Notes: a model not told the origin generated them from the letters alone. Shown: positions 1 to 8,393, numbered from the stretch's first letter. The stretch: 34,716 bases of DNA from Halovenus amylolytica (GCA_004015825.1 SAYS01000031.1:1-34716), one strand, 5' to 3'. Numbers and translations: made by a program.

Positions 1-2
1 GG

Positions 3-122
3 TTGCGAAGGTTCCGAGGTGTCTCAAAACACCACTTACAGGGCTATCTGAACTTCCTCAGCCTCACACTCAACACAGACCAGTGGTTCGAGAAAATCCT
101 AAGTACTGACTTCTACAGATGA
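3..122 (+). pseudogene. C-terminal tail of a transposase, cut by the window edge
   Basis: An open frame enters from the left edge and ends at a TGA at 120-122, giving about 39 residues. The peptide contains RRFRGVSKHHLQGYLNF followed by an aromatic tail. This resembles the C-terminal end of ISXO2-like (IS1595-type) transposases, where an 'FRG-(V/I)-(S/N)-K-x-(H/Y)-L-x-x-Y-L' segment is usual. The family assignment is from memory of the motif and is not certain. Whether the gene is intact upstream cannot be seen. The matching IS end should lie between 123 and 250, but no inverted repeat can be paired without the left end. Confidence 0.5.
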
Positions 123-250
123 GCGCATTTAAATTCGCTACCAGCTTCCATACGCTCCTAATAAATACAGCCGTTACAGCGGCACCAGCACAGGACGCCA
201 CCGCGTCAGCGTCGGGTTGTTGACCCGTGTCCTACGTGTGACCTACTGGC
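123..250. other. Intergenic DNA between transposase tail and UspA
   Basis: No coding frame with haloarchaeal codon use is seen. The first 45 bases are AT-rich (around atttaaat and aataaata) and probably include the right end of the IS element and 3' flanks of the two convergent genes. Confidence 0.4.
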
Positions 251-673
251 CTAGCGGACAACCGTGACCGGTACTGGTGCCCGTCGAGTGACCGTCTCGG
301 CGACGCTCCCGAGTAGAATGCGAGACATCGGCGACCGACCGTGGCTCCCGATAACGATCTGATCGATATCGTGATCGTCTGCGAAGGCCACAATCTCACG
401 TGACGGGTCGCCGACAGCAGTCCGTGTCTCGATTTCTACGCCATGCCCGTCGGCAATCTCCGCAGCCGCTTCAAACAGCTCTGTGGCGCGTTCGTCGGCC
501 CGTTCACGAAGTTCATCGGTCCCGACCAGTGCCCGGGCGCTGTAGCTTTCTTCGATATAGTCGATGACGTACAGGACTGTGACCTCGGCGTCGGGGTGCA
601 GAGAAACGGCGTGTTCGAGTGCTCGTTTCGCCATCGGCGATCGATCCATCGGAACGAGGATGTGAACTGTCAT
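251..673 (-). CDS. Universal stress protein, UspA family
   Basis: A 140-residue single-domain Usp protein, cytosolic, of the nucleotide-binding alpha/beta (Rossmann-like) fold. The C-terminal part shows the ATP-binding signature G-x2-G-x9-G-S (GSHG...LLGS), so it is of the ATP-binding type, and the N-terminus has the usual MTVHILVPMDRSP strand-loop. A GTG 24 bases further upstream would extend the protein by eight residues (LTDQTQP), but the ATG at 673 fits the family start, so I chose it. It lies 41 bases downstream of the Na/Pi-like transporter on the same strand and is probably co-transcribed. UspA genes next to transporters are common in haloarchaea and suggest stress or nucleotide sensing by the transporter; that link is inference. 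Confidence 0.93.
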   Translation of the reverse strand: MTVHILVPMDRSPMAKRALEHAVSLHPDAEVTVLYVIDYIEESYSARALVGTDELRERADERATELFEAAAEIADGHGVEIETRTAVGDPSREIVAFADDHDIDQIVIGSHGRSPMSRILLGSVAETVTRRAPVPVTVVR

Positions 674-714
674 TGGTTGAGTTTGGTCAGTCAGCACTGT
701 TTGGACGGCGTTGT

Positions 715-1833
715 TCAGAGATGCCCCACCAGCAAGAGAGTGAGGGGGAGCAGAACTAGAAACAGTCCGAATGCCAGAAAGAACCGGGGGTCCTCGAGGA
801 GTCTATCTTGCCAGGCATCGATGACTGCGGTGTACGGTTCGTAGGTGACAAGCGCGACGAGAGTGAACAGCGTCGCCAGCCCCATCACCAGCAGGACGAT
901 CGCGACACCGGCGGTCGTCTCCAGCACGAACGCCACGACCAGTGTGTCGAAAAGCGTCCCAACGTTCGCGCCGAGGATGTACGGCACGATCTCCTCGCGC
1001 CGGACGAACTCCCGGTTGTACAACGGCACAACTATGCCGAGTGAAAAGGCAACACTCGTCGTGAGACCAGTGATCAACAGCCCGATAGCGAACGCCACCC
1101 ATCGCCGCTCGAAATGTTGGAACATGTAGGTTCGGACCGTTTCGGTGTCAACGTGTTCTAACAGTTCGTCGAACAGCCAGAGGCTTCCGAACAGCAAGGC
1201 GAGCGCGATGACCATTGCCAACCCTGGCCCGACTGTGCGTGTCACGAAGACGGTAACTGGTTCGAAGTACTGCAGTGTCTGGAGGGACAGATCCAGCCCA
1301 CTGGTCGCTGCAAGTAGCTCCGATTGAAACATCACCAGGACAACAAGTCCGAACGCGGTCACCGGGAGGTAGATGGAGAACGTGAGAAGAAAGGTGAGCA
1401 GCCCCAGACTCGTCCCCTCGGTCAGAGTTCGTCCACGACGCTCCTGAAGATAATCGAGGACACCGATAAAGACGACGATAGCCCCGCCGCCGAGTCGAGA
1501 GCCAGCGATCATCAGAAACGACTCCGGGACGGTAACGAGTCCGGATCGGAGCAGCGTCACCGTAAGCGCCGCGACGACCGAGCCGTTCGTCAGAGCGTAG
1601 GTCGTCAGCCAGCTCAGCCCGAGTGCGGAGCCGTTGCCGACGACGACTCGACGGAGGATCCGCTCGATGAAAGGCTCCGCTGCTTCAATCGCCGTCCCGA
1701 GTAGCTGAACGGCAAACAGGAACAGCAAGACCGTTGCGAGCGCGGCGATCCAGAGTGGCCCCACCTCGACCAACAGGGTCAGTACCCTCGCGGCTCCCGT
1801 CTGGCCCTCAGATAACTCGTCCGACCTGGTCAT
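715..1833 (-). CDS. Na+/Pi-cotransporter-like membrane protein (Na_Pi_cotrans family)
   Basis: A 372-residue polytopic membrane protein with roughly eight to nine hydrophobic segments. It carries two related blocks, as in Na/Pi cotransporters of the NptA/PF02690 type: an N-terminal block around TNGSVVAALTVTLLRSG and a C-terminal block around LTTSVAFSLGIVVPLY. These are followed by the characteristic ILGANVGTLFDTL segment. No C-terminal PhoU domain is present, so it is the short form. The likely role is sodium-driven uptake of phosphate or a related anion, but substrate cannot be read from sequence. An in-frame GTG at 1887 would add 18 basic residues; the ATG at 1833 is preferred. The UspA gene follows 41 bases downstream, suggesting a two-gene operon. 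Confidence 0.85.
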   Translation of the reverse strand: MTRSDELSEGQTGAARVLTLLVEVGPLWIAALATVLLFLFAVQLLGTAIEAAEPFIERILRRVVVGNGSALGLSWLTTYALTNGSVVAALTVTLLRSGLVTVPESFLMIAGSRLGGGAIVVFIGVLDYLQERRGRTLTEGTSLGLLTFLLTFSIYLPVTAFGLVVLVMFQSELLAATSGLDLSLQTLQYFEPVTVFVTRTVGPGLAMVIALALLFGSLWLFDELLEHVDTETVRTYMFQHFERRWVAFAIGLLITGLTTSVAFSLGIVVPLYNREFVRREEIVPYILGANVGTLFDTLVVAFVLETTAGVAIVLLVMGLATLFTLVALVTYEPYTAVIDAWQDRLLEDPRFFLAFGLFLVLLPLTLLLVGHL

Positions 1834-1966
1834 GTCTCGATTGATTACAGTCAGCGTCCGTTTGATTCTGACCCGTGTGATGAACACTCACCACAGCGCG
1901 CTGTTGGCTCGACGTGGGTAGTCAGGGAAACCGGTAGACGTTTGCCAGTTTCACCCAACCGGACAA

Positions 1967-2719
1967 TCACTGATACATCCCCGCAGTCTGGGCCTGTTGT
2001 TCTTCCTGTTGCTGGTACTGTTGTAGCTGCTCGGCGATTTGTTTCTTTTGTTGCTGGATCTCTTCAGCCTGTTCGAGGAGCTTCTGTGTATCAATATCGA
2101 ACTCGACGAGTGGCTCCAGTGCGTCTTCGATGACCGAGTGTGCGGCCCCGGGGTCGGGAATATATGGGTTCGATCGCACGATGAGGACTGCTGCTGGCAC
2201 ATCTTCCCGGTAACACTCGGCGACGAGTGCCCCAGTGACGCCTCCGACGACACCTGACCCCTCCGCTAACGTGATCCCCGCGTCGGTCAGTGCGGTCTCT
2301 AGCCGGTCTGTCGTGGCAATACCGATAACCTCCCCGCTACTCGTTTCAGATTCTGCTGGTGCCCCGGCGAGGAAAACAGCCCGTTCGAACTCTTCGGCCA
2401 CATCGCTCAGAACGCACTGGCTCAACGAACCAAACGCATTCGGTGGGATCGGCACGTCACTCTGGAGAGTCATCACGTCTGGATTCCTCCCGCCATAGAC
2501 TCGCACTGCGTCACGAACCCGGCCATCGTCGAATGGCGCGACTGGTGGGAAATCGTCTGAAACGATACTGCCATGTTGCTCTAATTCGAGTTGTTTCGTA
2601 ATCTGGTCGACGGCAATCGAAGCGACCATTCCCAATCCGGGGAGACCCTCGATAAGCGTCGGTGATTCGGCTGTGAATTCGGTCTTCGTTTCGAAACGCG
2701 TGGATGGATTTTGTGTCAC
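1967..2719 (-). CDS. PAC2 family protein (proteasome-assembly-chaperone-like)
   Basis: A 250-residue soluble protein. Residues 1-200 match the PAC2 fold: an early EGLPGLGMVASIA glycine-rich turn, a central 'VFLAGAP' strand, and GSGVVGGVTGALVAECY followed by SNPYIPDPGAA. The last 45 residues are a Gln/Glu-rich coiled coil (EEIQQQKKQIAEQLQQ) ending in GMYQ. Archaeal PAC2 proteins are related to eukaryotic proteasome assembly chaperones, and some end in a tail resembling HbYX motifs; here the tail does not have an obvious HbYX. Function in haloarchaea is inferred from the family only. It is transcribed on its own, away from the neighbouring operon by over 130 bases. Confidence 0.88.
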   Translation of the reverse strand: MTQNPSTRFETKTEFTAESPTLIEGLPGLGMVASIAVDQITKQLELEQHGSIVSDDFPPVAPFDDGRVRDAVRVYGGRNPDVMTLQSDVPIPPNAFGSLSQCVLSDVAEEFERAVFLAGAPAESETSSGEVIGIATTDRLETALTDAGITLAEGSGVVGGVTGALVAECYREDVPAAVLIVRSNPYIPDPGAAHSVIEDALEPLVEFDIDTQKLLEQAEEIQQQKKQIAEQLQQYQQQEEQQAQTAGMYQ

Positions 2720-2816
2720 TACTCGACACCCACGGTAATTTTCGCGTGGCTAACATTAATTCGTGCTCGTGGTTTCCAGTGAGTGAGAAACCGACGCTGA
2801 TTCGACGGTCGCCGTT

Positions 2817-3239
2817 TCAGGCTGCAATCAGCACCGGTCGCCCCGCCTCCTGAACGACACGGTCGGTCACACTGCCGATCTGCTGGGTTTTGGTGTGGGA
2901 TTGACCGTGGTACCCCAGGATAATCAGATCTGCATCGACCTCGTCAGCATGATTGATAATCTCAACGTAGGGCTTTCCGTGGCAGCATCGAGTCGTGGTC
3001 TCGATATCGAGTGCTTCTGCTCGCTCGACGATTTCTTCGAGTTGCTGATTCCCCCAGTCTTCGACTGCCTGTGTTTCTGCTTCCAGGCTGCTCAGGGCTG
3101 GTTCTGAATACCGATCGGTGTCCACCACGAAGATGGCATTCAGCTCCGCATCGTGTTGTTCGGCCTGTTCGAGAGCGTGTGTGACTGCACGGTTCGCGTC
3201 TGCACTCCCGTCTGTTGCGACCAGGATTCTGTCGTACAT
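2817..3239 (-). CDS. Universal stress protein, UspA family (second copy)
   Basis: A 140-residue Usp domain beginning MYDRILVATDGSAD, the usual haloarchaeal start. The signature G-x2-G-x9-G-S (GYHG...IGS) for ATP binding is present near the C-terminus. Alternative ATG codons at 3248 and a further upstream codon would add 3-10 residues (ISHPPVMVS) that do not belong to the family, so 3239 is chosen. It is only distantly similar to the UspA at 251-673, with a different acidic helix (LSSLEAETQAVEDWG), so this is not a recent duplicate. It sits downstream of an intergenic region carrying an 80-bp palindromic repeat and is divergent from the amidohydrolase. Confidence 0.93.
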   Translation of the reverse strand: MYDRILVATDGSADANRAVTHALEQAEQHDAELNAIFVVDTDRYSEPALSSLEAETQAVEDWGNQQLEEIVERAEALDIETTTRCCHGKPYVEIINHADEVDADLIILGYHGQSHTKTQQIGSVTDRVVQEAGRPVLIAA

Positions 3240-3374
3240 ACTTACCATTACGGGAGGGTGGCTTATCAATTCACCTACAGCTCCCGGCTACCGGTAATCC
3301 GGTGGAAAATAAAAACGATGGGAGGAGAATGGGGTGGTAGGCCACTTTGACCGGTCACAAGTATAAATCCGAAC

Positions 3375-3532
3375 GGGTTGGCTGATTTTTCGAGTCCGGC
3401 CCTCGAAAGACTGGTTTACAGCCTCGGTCGACGCCCCTGCGACAGGCGGTGCCCCGGCAGATTTCTGCACCGTCCACGGGTATGCGCTGGCGGGCGTGGA
3501 AAGGATCGCGGAACAGGTCGGTGTCTGGGTTC
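3375..3532 (+). pseudogene. Possible coding remnant abutting the palindromic repeat
   Basis: After a TAA at about 3365, a plus-strand frame runs through this stretch with strongly haloarchaeal codon use (GCC, GTC, GAC, GCG, ACC). It encodes a peptide containing WFTASVDAPATGG and then FCTVHGYALAGVERIAEQVG. It has no ATG or GTG start and runs directly into the 80-bp repeat at 3533, where coding character stops. I read it as a leftover of a gene cut by deletion or by insertion of the repeat. I do not recognise the family. It could also be chance in GC-rich DNA, although the codon bias argues against that. Confidence 0.3.
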
Positions 3533-3612
3533 ATACTGCCGGCTGTACATTCGTAAGGATATGCGCCACCCCGGGGTGGCGCAATTCTTCAGTTTCTTAC
3601 AGCCGGCAGTAT
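3533..3612 (+). repeat. 80-bp palindromic element, copy 1 (MITE-like)
   Basis: The ends are a perfect 15-bp inverted repeat, ATACTGCCGGCTGTA at 3533-3547 against its complement at 3598-3612. A 22-bp perfect palindrome lies exactly in the centre (3562-3583, core GCGCCACCCCGGGGTGGCGC). The two 14-base spacers make the layout symmetric: 15-14-22-14-15. It differs from copies 3 and 4 at three positions, all in the left half. It ends 16 bases before the TATA-like box of the amidohydrolase gene, so it may affect that promoter. No transposase lies inside. Confidence 0.9.
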
Positions 3613-3627
3613 CAGTACCACCAAAGA

Positions 3628-3636
3628 ATATATACG
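3628..3636 (+). promoter_or_regulatory. TATA-like box of the amidohydrolase gene
   Basis: The sequence AATATATAC is centred about 28 bases upstream of the ATG at 3661, the spacing of leaderless haloarchaeal promoters. No Shine-Dalgarno sequence is present. Confidence 0.6.
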
Positions 3637-3660
3637 TAATCTTCAAGAAATACGGTCGGA

Positions 3661-4995
3661 ATGAGAGTATCGGGGACCGTTATCGCTGATTCTTCGACGG
3701 TCATCGAAGATGGGTGTGTGCTGATCGAGGGGGAGACAATCCGCACAGTCGGAGACCGCGAACGGCTGGCCGAGCAGTATCCGGACCATCGGGAACTCAC
3801 GACAGATATCGTGATGCCCGGAATCGTCGGTGGACATATCCACTCGGTCCAGAGTCTCGGGCGTGGGATCGCGGAAGATTGCGAACTCTTCGACTGGTTG
3901 TTCGACTACATCCTCCCGATGGAGGCGACACTCACTGCCGACGAGATGGCTGCTGCAGCCAGACTCGGCTATCTCGAACTGATCGAGACGGGCACCACGA
4001 CAGCGATCGATCACCTCTCCGTGGCACACGCTGACCGCGCGTTCGAAGCAGCGGGTGAGATGGGACTCAGGGGACTGCTCGGGAAGGTCCTGATGGACCG
4101 GCGTTCACCCGACGGCTTGCTCGAAGCGACGGCGGATGCACTCGCCGAGTCCGAACGGTTGATCCAAAAATACCACGGCAGTTTCGGCGACAGGATCCGG
4201 TACGCCGTCACACCGCGGTTCGCCGTCTCCTGTACCGAGGCGTGTCTGCGTGGGTGCCGGGAGTTGGCCGACAGCTACGACGGCGTTCGGATCCATACTC
4301 ATGCCAGCGAGAACAGGAGCGAGATCGACACTGTCGAGGCCGACACGGGGATGGGCAACATCCACTGGCTCGACGAGGTCGGACTGACTGGCGAGGATGT
4401 CGTCCTCGCACACTGCGTGTGGACCGACGATTCTGAGCGAGAACTGCTGGCCGAAACCGGAACGCACGTCACGCATTGTCCGTCCTCGAATATGAAACTC
4501 GCAAGTGGAGTCGCACCAGTTGTGGACTATCTCGACCGTGGTATCAACGTCGCACTCGGCAACGATGGCCCACCCTGTAACAATACGCTCGATCCCTTCA
4601 CGGAGATGAAACAGGCCAGCACACTCCAGAAAGTCGATCAGCTGGATCCAACGATCGCCGACGCGGAGACTATCTTCGAGATGGCAACCACCGGTGGTGC
4701 CAAGGCGGCCGGGTTCGACAGACTCGGCAAGCTGAAAGCGGGCTGGCGTGCCGATGTCATCGGACTCTCGACGGAGACGACACGTGCAACGCCGCTGTAC
4801 GACCCACTCTCACATCTCGTGTACGGCGCCCGAGGTGAGGACGTCGAGCTAACGATCGTCGACGGGGAGGTGCTCATGGAGGATGGCGAGGTAATCGTCG
4901 CAGATGCTGATGCAATCAGAGACGAAGCGAACGATATCGCAGACTCCCTGGATCTGGAAGAGGCACGCGAGAACGCCCAGAGACTGAAACCCTGA
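3661..4995 (+). CDS. Amidohydrolase, deaminase type (SAH/MTA/5'-deoxyadenosine deaminase-like)
   Basis: A 444-residue metal-dependent hydrolase of the amidohydrolase superfamily, cytosolic. An N-terminal beta-sandwich (VIEDGCVLIEGETIRTVG) is closed by the C-terminal part (VELTIVDGEVLMEDGEV). The metal site is complete: HxH at residues 59-61, H214 within HTHASE (with E217), H251 in LAHCVWTD and D302 in GNDG. This arrangement fits the deaminase/chlorohydrolase branch (SAH and MTA deaminases, TrzN/AtzB, 8-oxoguanine and guanine deaminases). Purine or purine-nucleoside deamination releasing ammonia is the most likely reaction, but the exact substrate is open. It has its own leaderless promoter. 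An amidase, formamidase and ethanolamine lyase within 16 kb are consistent with nitrogen scavenging. Confidence 0.85.
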   Translation: MRVSGTVIADSSTVIEDGCVLIEGETIRTVGDRERLAEQYPDHRELTTDIVMPGIVGGHIHSVQSLGRGIAEDCELFDWLFDYILPMEATLTADEMAAAARLGYLELIETGTTTAIDHLSVAHADRAFEAAGEMGLRGLLGKVLMDRRSPDGLLEATADALAESERLIQKYHGSFGDRIRYAVTPRFAVSCTEACLRGCRELADSYDGVRIHTHASENRSEIDTVEADTGMGNIHWLDEVGLTGEDVVLAHCVWTDDSERELLAETGTHVTHCPSSNMKLASGVAPVVDYLDRGINVALGNDGPPCNNTLDPFTEMKQASTLQKVDQLDPTIADAETIFEMATTGGAKAAGFDRLGKLKAGWRADVIGLSTETTRATPLYDPLSHLVYGARGEDVELTIVDGEVLMEDGEVIVADADAIRDEANDIADSLDLEEARENAQRLKP

Positions 4996-5162
4996 TCCGC
5001 TATTCGTGACCTCGATATCGGGAGGTTAGTTCGACCGGGCCAGCGTTCGCTGTTGCTATCAAAACGACGGAATCCAATACTATCGGCGGCTGGTTAGCCC
5101 GGATTGCATCACGTCAGCACACCACGGCAAAATATTGTGGAACTCTCACTGGCGTCCATGAC

Positions 5163-5176
5163 GAATAACTATTTTT
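5163..5176 (+). promoter_or_regulatory. TATA-like box of the phosphatase gene
   Basis: The AT-rich run AATAACTATTTTTTC lies about 27-30 bases before the ATG at 5200. This supports the shorter start and leaderless transcription. Confidence 0.45.
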
Positions 5177-5199
5177 TCAAACCGGCACGAAACGTAACT

Positions 5200-5628
5200 A
5201 TGGACAGAATCACCGACCAACTGTGGGTCAGCGATATCGATACGGTCGACTATTTTTCGGTCCCGGATGAGATCGATATCGTGATCTCGACCTGCCAGGA
5301 CGAGGTGAGCGATGCAGTCCACTGCTCGTACGAACACTTCAGGATGGCAGATGGAACACAGGACGAATACGGTGGTGACGCAAGCTACCAGTACTTCGAA
5401 CGAACAGTCGATTTTGTCCGGGAACAGCTCCAGGCTGGTCGAAACACACTCGTCCACTGCCATCTGGGCGTCTCACGGAGTCCGGCTGTGTGTGCCGCGA
5501 CGATCGCTGCCGAGCGTGGACTCTCGTTCGACGATGCACTGGAGATTGTCGAAGATGTACGGTCAAAAGTGAACCCGAACGAGGATCTGCGAACACACGG
5601 CCGTAGATACCGATCCGAGAACAGCTAG
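5200..5628 (+). CDS. Dual-specificity protein phosphatase
   Basis: A 142-residue stand-alone DSP domain. The P-loop is H-C-x5-R-S (HCHLGVSRSPA) with nucleophile C87 and R93. A likely general-acid Asp is D51 in RMADGTQ. The N-terminus MDRITDQLWVSDID is the standard DSP opening (I..L(W/Y)(V/I)(G/S)). Longer starts (a TTG at 5104, an ATG at 5158) add 14-32 residues without family similarity, and an AT-rich TATA-like box falls about 28 bases before 5200, so I chose 5200. It probably dephosphorylates Ser/Thr/Tyr phosphoproteins or a small phosphorylated metabolite. No kinase is nearby to suggest a partner. Confidence 0.88.
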   Translation: MDRITDQLWVSDIDTVDYFSVPDEIDIVISTCQDEVSDAVHCSYEHFRMADGTQDEYGGDASYQYFERTVDFVREQLQAGRNTLVHCHLGVSRSPAVCAATIAAERGLSFDDALEIVEDVRSKVNPNEDLRTHGRRYRSENS

Positions 5629-5707
5629 AAAAAGACGATCCGAAGAGCCATCCCATGACGTTTCAGTGTGGGTGAATAATTAAGCAACTAGGGGCCGCAG
5701 AGAAACT

Positions 5708-6091
5708 ATGGGCAAAGGTGATACACTCATCAACGCCGTTATCGGCGCAGTTGTGACGATAGTCCTCTCAGCCACCGGATTTTCACCCATTCTGGGCGGG
5801 GCAGTTGCAGGATATCTCCAGCGCGAATCCCGGACCAGCGGTGCCAAGGTCGGGGCCCTCTCGGGCGCGCTGTCGTTTCTTCCGTTCCTGTTTTTCGGAT
5901 TTTTCTTCTTTGGCATCTTTCTTGGTGGAGCGATGGGCGTCCCCGGTGGCCCGGAGCTGTTTATTATTCTGTTCTTTATAACCCCCGTATTCTTGTTATG
6001 GAGCGTTGGACTCGGTGCACTCGGTGGCTATCTCGTCGTCTATCTCCGGGAAGACCTATCGACTACCGACGAGAGCCAGGAATCACTGTGA
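5708..6091 (+). CDS. DUF5518 family membrane protein
   Basis: A 127-residue membrane protein. The N-terminus (MGKGDTLINAVIGAVVTIVLS) is the first membrane helix, followed by the glycine-rich GGAVAGYLQRESRTSGAKVG, which is the hallmark of this haloarchaeal DUF5518-type family (loop between two glycine-zipper helices). Two further hydrophobic segments are very Phe-rich (around 57-75 and 83-105). The C-terminus is short and acidic. Function is unknown; the glycine-zipper-like pattern suggests oligomerisation in the membrane. It stands alone, about 80 bases after the phosphatase, and could share its transcript. Confidence 0.75.
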   Translation: MGKGDTLINAVIGAVVTIVLSATGFSPILGGAVAGYLQRESRTSGAKVGALSGALSFLPFLFFGFFFFGIFLGGAMGVPGGPELFIILFFITPVFLLWSVGLGALGGYLVVYLREDLSTTDESQESL

Positions 6092-6358
6092 GAACCAGCA
6101 GTCGAGTCGAACTCGAAGCCACATCTGCTACTTCTTTCTGATTTGGTCCAAACCGGCGATGCGAGGAAGCGGGCTTTTGACTCGGGAACTATGCACCGTG
6201 GTCGTCGACACCGGATCTGGATCGTCAAGAGCGTGAGAGTAGCTCTCCGTGACCATCTCCGACGTGAGGAGTGTGGGATGTAGATTTTTGGCCAGCAAGG
6301 GCAAACCTAGTAAAGTACCCCAAAGGGATTGTACGATAGCACACCAGGGACAATCACG
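6092..6358 (+). other. Intergenic region before the amidase gene
   Basis: No convincing gene is seen on either strand. A long minus-strand frame covers it but is the mirror of the amidase gene continuing by chance. The amidase promoter must lie near the right end, where AGTAAAGTA (about 6309-6318) is the best AT-rich candidate, about 45 bases before the chosen ATG. Confidence 0.4.
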
Positions 6359-7672
6359 ATGACCGAGAGCAACTCCGGACGGACGATTCAGAAGGCGAAC
6401 CTTGCAGAGACTGCCGATCAGTTGCGACAGGGCCGTACTAGTCTCGGTGCGGAACTGACTCAGCGACAGTCCGCTTTGGCAGCTGTGGACCCAGAGATCC
6501 AGGCGTTCGTCCCGGAATCCTCCCGCTGGGACCGAATCGAACGCCGAGCGACCGAACTCGAAACGGAGTATCCAGATCCAAGGAGTCGACCACCACTGTT
6601 CGGAGTGCCCGTCGGAGTGAAAGATATTTTCCACGTCGACGGACTCGACACTCGGGCAGGTTCCGATCTCCCACCGGAGCAGTTGACAGGTGAGGAGGGC
6701 AGTGTCATCGAACGTCTCACCCAGGCCGGTGCAGTAACTCTCGGGAAGACAGTCACGGCTGAGTTCGCCTACTTCGAACCGGGGCCGACACGAAACCCAC
6801 ACAATACGGCCCACACACCAGGTGGATCGAGCAGTGGGTCGGCAGCCGCGGTCGCCGCAGGGCTCTGTCCTGCAGCAGTCGGGACACAGACAATCGGATC
6901 GATCTCCCGACCTGCAGCCTTCTGTGGCGTCTTCGGCGTCAAACCGAGTTACGGCCGGGTCCCGACAGATGGTCTCATCCACGTCTCGCCGTCGCTGGAT
7001 CAGGTCGGCTACTTTACGCAGGATATCGAGGGAGCACAGCTGCTGGCTGCTGTCCTGTGTGACGAGTGGCAATCGATCCCGACTCCGCGTCAGAAACCAA
7101 AACTGGGGGTTCCAGACGGAGCCTATCTCCAGCAGGCAACCGAGACGGGACGGAGGGCATTCGAATCGAGTGTCGAGCAGTTCGCCGAGGCAGGCTACGA
7201 GATCGAGCGTATCGATATCTTCGAAGATATCGGCGCGATCAACGAACGACACGAGACACTCATGGCCGCCGAGATGGCCATCGCCCACGAATCGTGGTAC
7301 GCCGAATTCCCCGACCACTACGCCGATGCCACCGCCGAGCTAATCGAGCGTGGCCAGCGGATCACAGCATCTGAAATCGCCTGGGGGCGGGAGGGTCGTA
7401 CCGATCTCCGTGACGCACTCCACGCGACGATGGACGAGTACGGTATCGAGATCTGGATCTCGCCCGCAGCACCGGGACCAGCCCCCGACGGGATCGACGA
7501 TACGGGTGATCCGGTGATGAATCTGCCGTGGACACACGCCGGTGTACCTACAATCTCGATTCCAGCCGGGACAGTAGAGAACGGCCTACCAGTCGGGATA
7601 CAGTGTGCGGCGCGGTTCGGTGCCGACGAGGAGTTGCTCGCGTGGGCAGACGAACTAACTACAGCGATCTAG
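6359..7672 (+). CDS. Amidase (amidase-signature family)
   Basis: A 437-residue amidase-signature enzyme, probably cytosolic, hydrolysing a carboxamide to acid plus ammonia. The Ser-cisSer-Lys triad is complete: K88 in VGVKDIF, cis-Ser S157 in PGGSSSGSAAA, and nucleophile S181 in GTQTIGSISRPA. The spacing K to cis-Ser (69) and cis-Ser to Ser (24) equals that in malonamidase E2. The first Gly of the usual TGGS is Ile here, a small change in the oxyanion loop. The ATG at 6359 is preferred over a TTG at 6329. It is not GatA: it is shorter and has no GatB or GatC neighbour. Substrate cannot be told. The following SprT-like gene starts 47 bases later. Confidence 0.9.
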   Translation: MTESNSGRTIQKANLAETADQLRQGRTSLGAELTQRQSALAAVDPEIQAFVPESSRWDRIERRATELETEYPDPRSRPPLFGVPVGVKDIFHVDGLDTRAGSDLPPEQLTGEEGSVIERLTQAGAVTLGKTVTAEFAYFEPGPTRNPHNTAHTPGGSSSGSAAAVAAGLCPAAVGTQTIGSISRPAAFCGVFGVKPSYGRVPTDGLIHVSPSLDQVGYFTQDIEGAQLLAAVLCDEWQSIPTPRQKPKLGVPDGAYLQQATETGRRAFESSVEQFAEAGYEIERIDIFEDIGAINERHETLMAAEMAIAHESWYAEFPDHYADATAELIERGQRITASEIAWGREGRTDLRDALHATMDEYGIEIWISPAAPGPAPDGIDDTGDPVMNLPWTHAGVPTISIPAGTVENGLPVGIQCAARFGADEELLAWADELTTAI

Positions 7673-7719
7673 GAGCGATCCGGGAAGTCTTTGCGAACCG
7701 GATTCGTTGAGACTCGTAT

Positions 7720-8301
7720 ATGAGTGCAGTGGCCGGATCGCTCGGAGATTCACACCGCCTTACTTCTCGTGCTCGAAAATATGCGAACGACGTGATCTTC
7801 GGCGCAGAGTGGCCACTGACTCCGGATCACGTAGATCTCGACTGCCTTACCTTCGAAACGAGCACGAGAATGAAACGAAAACACGGGATCTGCATCACTC
7901 AGGGAGAAGACAGGTGTACAGTCCGTCTCTCGGAGAGAACCTACGACCGTGCCGGGTTCGAGGCGATCCAAGAGACGATTCGACACGAACTGGTACACGT
8001 CTACCAGCACCAGACCGCGGGTGTCGAGATGGGTCACGGCCAGTCGTTCAAGCAGTGGGTCGAACCACTGAACCTAGACGGACGATGCAGCCAGCACTAC
8101 GAAGTCGGCGTCGAAGATTACTCTTATACGTTCCACTGCCCGAACTGTGGCTTCATCGGTGGCCGACACCGAATGTGCAAGACTGTCCGTGCGGGGATCG
8201 ATGGAGAGCTGTACTGCCAACAGTGTGATTCTGTGGATGTCGGAGTGAGAGACGAACACGGAGTCGTGCTAACTGACAGGAATCACAACAACTCCTGTTG
8301 A
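7720..8301 (+). CDS. SprT-like zinc metalloprotease domain protein
   Basis: A 193-residue protein with the SprT/Spartan layout. The metal-binding helix is RHELVHVYQH (H89-E90-x2-H93) with a third ligand H106 in GHGQSF. A C-terminal zinc ribbon is formed by C140/C143 (HCPNCG) and C166/C169 (YCQQCD). Eukaryotic Spartan cleaves DNA-protein crosslinks, and bacterial/archaeal SprT-like proteins are thought to be related peptidases. A role in DNA or protein repair is therefore plausible but inferred. The start ATG follows an AT-rich stretch (CGTATATG). It has its own stop well before the next gene. Confidence 0.87.
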   Translation: MSAVAGSLGDSHRLTSRARKYANDVIFGAEWPLTPDHVDLDCLTFETSTRMKRKHGICITQGEDRCTVRLSERTYDRAGFEAIQETIRHELVHVYQHQTAGVEMGHGQSFKQWVEPLNLDGRCSQHYEVGVEDYSYTFHCPNCGFIGGRHRMCKTVRAGIDGELYCQQCDSVDVGVRDEHGVVLTDRNHNNSC

Positions 8302-8386
8302 GCATCCCGGAGAACCGAGGGTGAATCTACTCGGGAGAGACCGTTTCGTCACACCGTGGACAGTGGTCGCCCCATAATATCACTGA

Positions 8387-8393
8387 TTTTAAA
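8387..8393 (+). promoter_or_regulatory. TATA-like box of the 47-residue membrane protein gene
   Basis: TTTTAAA is centred 27 bases before the ATG at 8417, the standard leaderless spacing. It supports the small gene being real. Confidence 0.55.

Noticed and set aside
3378..3689. A 103-codon plus-strand frame running through repeat copy 1
   Set aside because: It passes through the palindromic repeat and into the amidohydrolase start in the wrong frame, and is rich in Arg and Cys.
6128..7318. A 396-codon open frame on the minus strand
   Set aside because: It lies fully opposite the amidase gene, which has a complete catalytic triad. The minus-strand peptide has no family likeness, and long antisense frames are common in GC-rich genes.
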